From the NCBI GenBank assembly GCA_037903475.1, contig JBAJFG010000638.1:1-64000 (forward strand): 64,000 nt of DNA, in the 5' to 3' direction. Numbering within the stretch: the first letter of the stretch is position 1; each line of letters starts with the position of its first letter. Positions 58,207 to 64,000 of this stretch are shown piece by piece. The position numbers and the translations under genes were made by a program. The stretch comes from Ancylostoma caninum (lineage: Eukaryota > Nematoda > Chromadorea > Rhabditida > Ancylostomatidae). Under the pieces are notes generated by a model. That model had not been told where the DNA came from. It saw only the letters and a program-made list of their open reading frames with translations, and did no database searches.

Positions 58207-59151
58207 AGGCTGTGTAGTGACCGTAGACGATGGAAGTGCGTTTTTCGCGGGCTTGGGAAGTACGCAGAGCGGCCGAGCTGCTCGGACTGCTGTCGCCGCC
58301 ACAATGGCAAATCTGGAGTTTTAAAGTAGTTTTTTTTATCCTTTTTGATGTCTACTATCGAGGAAACTAACTAAGAAAACTCTGTGGTTGGCCATGTTGA
58401 AACAAATAAAAATGACTACGTTCCGGTTAGATCTCACTTTGAATAAATCAGTCGCATACATAGAAACACTCTATGCGACAGCACCACCAAATAATTACTA
58501 GGAAGAAATTGCAAAGTGCCGTATCAGAAAGAGATCAAAAGAATGTCGTTAAGAAAAGGCCAGCACAAAGGAAGTAGATACGCTGCATATACCAGGAAAG
58601 ATATTTGAAGAGAAGGAGAAGAAAGAACGCGATAGATAGTGGGGTAAAAGCAAGAAAAACTATAACCCTATTGAAATAAATACATTGCAAATCTATTAAA
58701 TAAGATGATGTACAAAGGGAGACTTAACACTATTAAATATTATAAATCAGATCCGCCAGGACCAATGGCAATGGAGAGCATTGCAAAAATCATAGAACTC
58801 TGGAGCTGCGAGAGCATTCCAGTACACTCCTCAACTTCTAATGGAATGTTCTTTGGGACAAAATCTATTCTGAGACTTCTTATTGAGCGTTGAGTGGGAA
58901 TGAACAGGCAAAGGCGGCAAGAAGAACCGAAAATGGGTGTGCCTGTGCAAAGTGGCGAGCAGTTGGGACGAAAAAATGCGCTGTGACAGGAGCGGCCTGT
59001 GTTGTGGATTGTCTAGGGGTTTTGTAATTCTTTGTTGGAACGACTCGTGTAGACAGCAAGCTACAATCATCGACCGACCGACTTGCTACTCCAGTGGCGG
59101 ACTGACTGACTAAGTCTCTACTGCGGCCGCGGCGCCCATAATACATAGCAT

Positions 59152-59186
59152 GTGGGCGGGGCCTCGGCGCGGGAGCGCGTATATAA
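59152..59186 (+). promoter_or_regulatory. GC-box plus TATA promoter-like site
   Basis: GTGGGCGGGGCC is followed after about 16 bases by TATATAA at 59180-59186, in a locally GC-rich island (59110-59180). No supported gene starts to its right. The word GTGGGCGGGGC also occurs at about 63939. Confidence 0.35.
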
Positions 59187-60236
59187 CGCAGACTACTTCG
59201 AAATACTAGCGAGAAGAACTACGAGATGGACTACGTACATTACAGATACAAACACTACATGTACTACAACATCATACAACCTAGCACTTCAATCGCTACA
59301 CTCAGGCTACAGCTCAGCATAGATTGACCATTTGTCACAGCTCGAATTTTTTTAGCGCGTCTCATGCTAATACGCACAATAAAATAACAAACCAATGTTC
59401 AAATAGTTTACAGCATTACGGGCATTTTAAACAGTAACAGATATTCATTTCAATGAGGGACGAAAAAATGCAGAAAAAAAGGAATATGGAGAATAATAGG
59501 GCATTCAGTGCAATTTGCAAGCACAACCTAATTGCTATAGTCTGTCCGAGACGACGAGTCCACCCACGCACGCTGGGATGCAGAGGTGGACACGCTGGCC
59601 AGCCCTCCACGTCATCATCTCTAATCTGCGTATCACGTTCCATCATTACCTCCACAATGATTTGGCTGTGACGTGGACGACGTGGCAGCTAAGAGCATAC
59701 GTCTCAGCCGCGACGCCTCTCGATCGCCGCGTGCGTGAACAGACTATAACCGCTTAGCTCACAAACTGCAAACTTATGCCAGCTACTGAATTTCATCGTT
59801 CTTGAGAAATAACACGGTTTTTTGTGCTGCGCTGCCAAAGTAGTCATCAGCATTCAAATTTGAGCTGTGAAAAGCACAAAGCTAAACACTTGCAATTGTA
59901 GATAATTGCATATTCGATTCAAAAGTCTGGTTCCGAATCGTGTCGCTTTGCTACGACGTTAAAGACCGCACCACGGGATATTCCTCTTTCTAAGATGTAT
60001 TGACGCGAAAAATCAAGCTAGTCTCGAACATAGAAATAGTCACTTGAATAGGAAATCACGCCCTTCGAAGCATAAACAACATACAAACGCTCCCTGACAA
60101 TCAAAATATAACGACACTTGAGCACACAGCCAGCGCAAGTCCAGTAGTCGAATAACAAATGGCCTATTTAGGCTCTGATGTAATTATATGCATGCGGTCA
60201 ACATAAGGAAGCACCATAATTACACAAATGCACTGC

Positions 60237-60422
60237 TCATTTCTGTAGCTGGTTTCCAAACGGTGTAAAAAATACCCCAACAAGTCCGTCATTCACTGGA
60301 ACCAAACTCTCGACGTCTACTTTACTACGATAGTTCCTCACAGCAACAAATGCTGAACAGGCGGCGAACAACAAAGCGATATAAATGAGGCGTTTCGGCA
60401 GGTTCATTAATGAGAAGTACAT
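60237..60422 (-). CDS. possible small membrane-anchored protein or N-terminal exon
   Basis: From ATG at 60422 or 60407 the frame reads MNLPKRLIYIALLFAACSAF followed by VAVRNYRSKVD and stops at 60237-60239. A basic start and one hydrophobic helix give a type II signal-anchor look, as in Golgi glycosyltransferases. A GTATTT donor sits inside the last part, so this could instead be a first exon. A strong acceptor (tttttttttcag) lies about 90 bases upstream. A second frame in the same stretch is also open, so the call is weak. Confidence 0.3.
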   Translation of the reverse strand: MYFSLMNLPKRLIYIALLFAACSAFVAVRNYRSKVDVESLVPVNDGLVGVFFTPFGNQLQK

Positions 60423-60959
60423 TCGAAGGGATGAATTGCTGCTGGGTGCTGTTACATTTGAATGGGCGCCTATCAGCCATAAGCATTTTGAAGAGTAGCC
60501 AGAAACTGAAAAAAAAACACTCGAAAGCAATGCCAAATTCGAGAAGAGAAGGGGATATATGTATGCGGTTAAATATGCCAGATCCTCAGTGATGAAAAGA
60601 ACTGAAAAGAACTTGATAACGGGGAAGATATTGCGAGCTTGGGCCGCAAAATCGCCTCTCCTGATAATTGTACTGGAAGGTTTCCGCCCAAACTTTCTAC
60701 AAGGGTGGGGTACTCGGAATTTACCGGAGTCTTTTTTAAAGGCAGCACTCACGCTGAAAAAAGTTCTCTTGCATTTGTGCTTATTTAAAAGCTGCCATCA
60801 ATTGGAGCGTAACTGCAAAAGGAATCACTCCGAATCGTGCAGTTACTCGAGTAATAAAACTCGTACGCATGTACAAATGCGCCCGCCATGCTCAACCCCG
60901 CCCCATTCTCTTTGATCGTGTGCGGCTGTGTTTCTCAGCTGATAAAGGATCGATTAGTA

Positions 60960-62500
60960 TTTTCGGATGGCGATGATCTTTGCCGCACCTCGGCGGCCGC
61001 AGCCATTTCACGCGATTAATCTCGTACAAATGGACATGGATTGGCAAAATACAACATAGTATTTCCCGCAAACGTGGCCTTTTTTCATGGTCTTTCCTCT
61101 GCTATGGACACAAGAGAAGCGTCCAGAGTAGAATTTCAGGAAAAAATCGAGGACGTTTTTTATCGTGAGTGCTGTCTTTAAAGGAACGATAGAACATCAG
61201 AGCGCACAAATTAGGCGGAGCTACGCGTTTTACATGGTACCAGAAGAAAAAAATGGGTTTGGGAGTGGCCGCCCAAGTTGACGCTCAGGCTCAGGTACCC
61301 TTGGCGAGGCCTACGATTGCTTTTTGGGCGTCCTCATACCTCACAAAGCACAGTTACCTTCGAAACCTAAAACTCCACGGGTGCTGCATCGAAATGACGA
61401 AATTGGAATATACTGGGAAATAAGAACGTTGGCCCCACCTTATAGCAAGTCCCAGGCAGAATCACCGAAAACAGAGGAGGAAGCGAGAGCGTTCAAAAAG
61501 AAGAAATAAGGTATCAATAATGCTTTTTGCAGAACAAATTCTGGGTAGGTAATCAAGAGAAGTGGACAAATGGGTTAAAAAGGATAAACGGTTATTAGAA
61601 GGAAAAAACTGTTGCAGTGCTGCGGCCGACTAATTCTGCAAGCCAAATGCATTTGTTCTCTCAGATTTTTCTTTCCACAAAAACATACGATCCCGAATGA
61701 AATAGTTTAGATGGATATTGTGAATAAGCACAGGCAGCTGACAAACAAACACAACCGAACCAATTAAGCGAGAAGAGAAAGGGTTGAAAATATTGGATTC
61801 CCGAACTGGAGCGGAAGAAATAACATAGCGAGAAATTTCTAGAAGTTGTTAAAGGCAGGGGTCCACCTCATTTTCGTAGCTCAGCTAACAGCAGATTCTG
61901 CGTCTACTCGGCGCGATGGTTCCAACGGTATACATAAGTTGTCTCAGAATGGTCTATAAACCCGTCTTCCAGGACGGGGTCGGTAACAGTTTGCCAACCC
62001 GAGTTGACATGTGAAGCCGTTGATCTTATCGATTGGACACGCCAAGACTCGTTGACCGACGCGGCAGCCGTGGCAGGCAGCCAGCACAGCTTGGAGCGAT
62101 CCGCCTCCGGGCTCCAAATTTTCATCCAGTTCGAGCCTTTCAAAAATGGGGATTTCGTCGCTTCTGTGCCTGTTGATGTACATCCCGGAGATCAACATGA
62201 TGAGAAGGTCTAGGATATGTTGGTAAATCCAACAGGCAGAACGAGGTGGCCCTCTGCCTTTAAGCGGGAACAAGAGAACAACTGCTCTCATCCCAGCACC
62301 AGCAAAGAAATTCAGAGTTTGAACACGTCAACTGCCGGGCGTAGGATAAAGAGGCTCCCTTGCCTTGGGGATACATATCCTGGAGGGATACACTCCCTTG
62401 CCGCCAACGGTCACGCCCACAGCTGTCTCGTCCTGCCTTCTCTTCTCTTTCATCATCCTACTACTGTCTGTGCTCTCTTCAGCATGAAACTGTAGCTATA
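60960..62500. other. no gene accepted; open on both strands at 61900-62290
   Basis: Between 61904 and 62291 two minus frames and one plus frame stay open together. The minus frame ending SETTYVYRWNHRAE and the plus frame ending DVHPGDQHDEKV are both plausible, and neither has convincing splice sites. One may be a real exon. Confidence 0.3.
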
Positions 62501-62761
62501 TATGATGGAGATAAGAATTTGGGAAAAGGAAATCATTAGAGTGAATGATAATAGCGAAATGAAATGATATTTAGGTGAATATATGCGATATATGATGCGA
62601 TATAATACGATATAAAATAGTATGTATAGACTACATAAATAGCCACATAAACTACATCAACTTCATTGGGAGTTGTCAAAACTTTAATTTGAATAAGAAG
62701 TAAAAATAATAAAGCTGTAATTTAAATTGAAAAAAGAACCGTTGACTTTAGGGAGTAAAAT

Positions 62762-63808
62762 CTTCACCCGGGGGTTATGTGACATGCTGATTACGAATCT
62801 GACACCTATTTTGTATCAAAATGCCATTCTTGAAGTGTTAAAAGCGAATACAGTAGATATCATGTTTTTCAGAATCTTCTGAAAGATTGTAACCTAAGGT
62901 TATTTGAGGTTTTTATCTCGAATACGTTCTATGTCGTGATGTAATGATCTTTTTCAACAACTAAGCCGCAGGATGGGTGTAATTTCTTTTCTAAGATACT
63001 GGATTCACATTATAAAGCAAAGTTGAAATTTCGAAATCGTTAGAAAGTTAGTTTATCATAAAGAAAAACGAATCGTCTGTATGAGAAAGTTTGCTTCTAA
63101 AAAGAGTCTTGAGCTTTTTTTGTGTGCCAGAACCTTCTCAAAAAGATTCTGGCGCACACAAAAACACTTTTTTCGCGATTCTCCGCTCCCTATTTTGTCA
63201 TAAGAGAAATATATGAAAAATAAACAGTTCCCTGTGGGAATAATTTTATGTAGTAATTAAGACTCCTTATGAATATGCTGAATACCAGCTCATTTCACAT
63301 TTTTTTTTGCTCAGGGACCGCAGTCTATTTGAGTGTTGCACTCTTAGTTCCAGAAAATCAATACTAACAAAACAGGAAGAGAGTGGCGATCCGACGGCAT
63401 TGTATCCGTGAGGTACGCCTGCAGGCATGGCGCGTACCTGCGGGGCTTACACCTCATCTGGCGATAGATTCATGATCGATTGCGTTTGAGAAAATACAAA
63501 TGTAAATAAGGAACAGGAAATTCTAGAAAAATCTTACAAAGCATCCTAGTGTAGTGATGAGCTTTTGGAGTTTTGATTCATCTGGCTATGCACAGGTTTC
63601 ACCTCCACTTTGTTATTCCCAGCACGTGCATTAATTGTTAACCGAGTTCGAGATGACAACGTCGAATAACCCCCGTTTACAAGAATTCAGAAAATTCTGA
63701 AAAATGTGATTTCTAGTGTAAAGGTTTGGAATACTTCAGAAATGGCATTTTTATACAAAATAGATATAAAATTCATAATCAGCATGTTAAATAGCCCCTG
63801 GATGAATG
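62762..63808. mobile_element. 1.05-kb TIR element at the right edge
   Basis: The left end (CGGGGGTTATGTGACATGCTGATTA region, 62769 on) is inverted at 63740-63808. Shared words are ACATGCTGATTA, TATTTTGTAT and AAAATGCCATT. No ORF. The terminal word CCAGGGG(C/T)TAT also occurs at 4087-4097, suggesting a family member there. Confidence 0.7.
63117..63168. repeat. hairpin within the 62762-63808 element
   Basis: TTTTTGTGTGCCAGAA and TTCTGGCGCACACAAAAA flank a 14-base loop, with one mismatch in the stem. Confidence 0.85.
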
Positions 63809-64000
63809 TTTAATTTCTCAAGACCGTCGATCTTTTTTTTTAAGATGTGAATTGCGGCTTTATTAAACTTTCATGGGTATCACTCCTCAATTTCTCGAGT
63901 TCCGCTTTCCCCTCCAAGTTTGCATATGAGCTCGCCATGTGGGCGGGGCGATGAGTGTGGCCGCTATCCGCTGCAGCAAACATGCAAAATCTCCGCAAGC

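Noticed and set aside
1..64000. CRISPR arrays, rRNA genes or bacterial operons
   Set aside because: No regularly spaced repeat-spacer structure, no rRNA-like conserved stretch, and gene structure is clearly eukaryotic.

Overview
The window looks like nuclear DNA of a nematode, most likely a strongylid such as a hookworm (inference). The evidence is short GT-AG introns with tttcag-type acceptors, small phased exons, an exact copy of the 22-nt nematode SL1 spliced leader, and many short terminal-inverted-repeat elements. Most of the window is intron or intergenic repeat. Real genes are broken into exons of 20-240 nt, so almost none of them shows as a long open frame. I rebuilt them by joining exons whose splice sites and reading phases agree.

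Left part (1-31000). The last five exons of an adenosine deaminase lie on + at 777-2018, and its 5' exons are off the left edge. Next come a Penelope-like reverse-transcriptase remnant (about 4080-4560), a LINE fragment (5182-5617) and a long-TIR element with a foldback element nested in it (5956-7584). A minus-strand gene of at least eight exons runs from 15395 to 9431; its end shows a possible fibronectin-III edge and a disordered tail. It is followed by a 15-copy, 59-bp minisatellite (15852-16735). Smaller unidentified gene fragments lie at 18019-18324 (LRR-like), 19289-20216, 22931-23044, 24953-25478 and 27271-30936 (single-pass membrane protein).

Middle (31000-44800). This part is mostly mobile DNA. 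An LTR retrotransposon (34942-39159) carries a gag fragment and, just before its 3' LTR, a UPF1-like superfamily-1 helicase; it seems to contain no polymerase. At 41488-41605 an SL1 leader is followed by an antisense tRNA-Gly(GCC) copy with its CCA end and an A-tract, which looks like a retroposed RNA chimera. Two TIR elements and one copy of a MITE pair surround it.

Right part (44800-64000). A complete twelve-exon nucleoredoxin-like gene is encoded on the minus strand (55603 to 44819, 547 codons), with one 7.8-kb intron full of repeats. Beyond it are a 557-bp TIR element, the second MITE copy, a GC-box/TATA promoter-like site, a possible small membrane-anchor ORF and another TIR element at the right edge. 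The genes have no obvious shared pathway. Adenosine deaminase (purine salvage) and nucleoredoxin (thiol redox) are the two whose function can be named with confidence.
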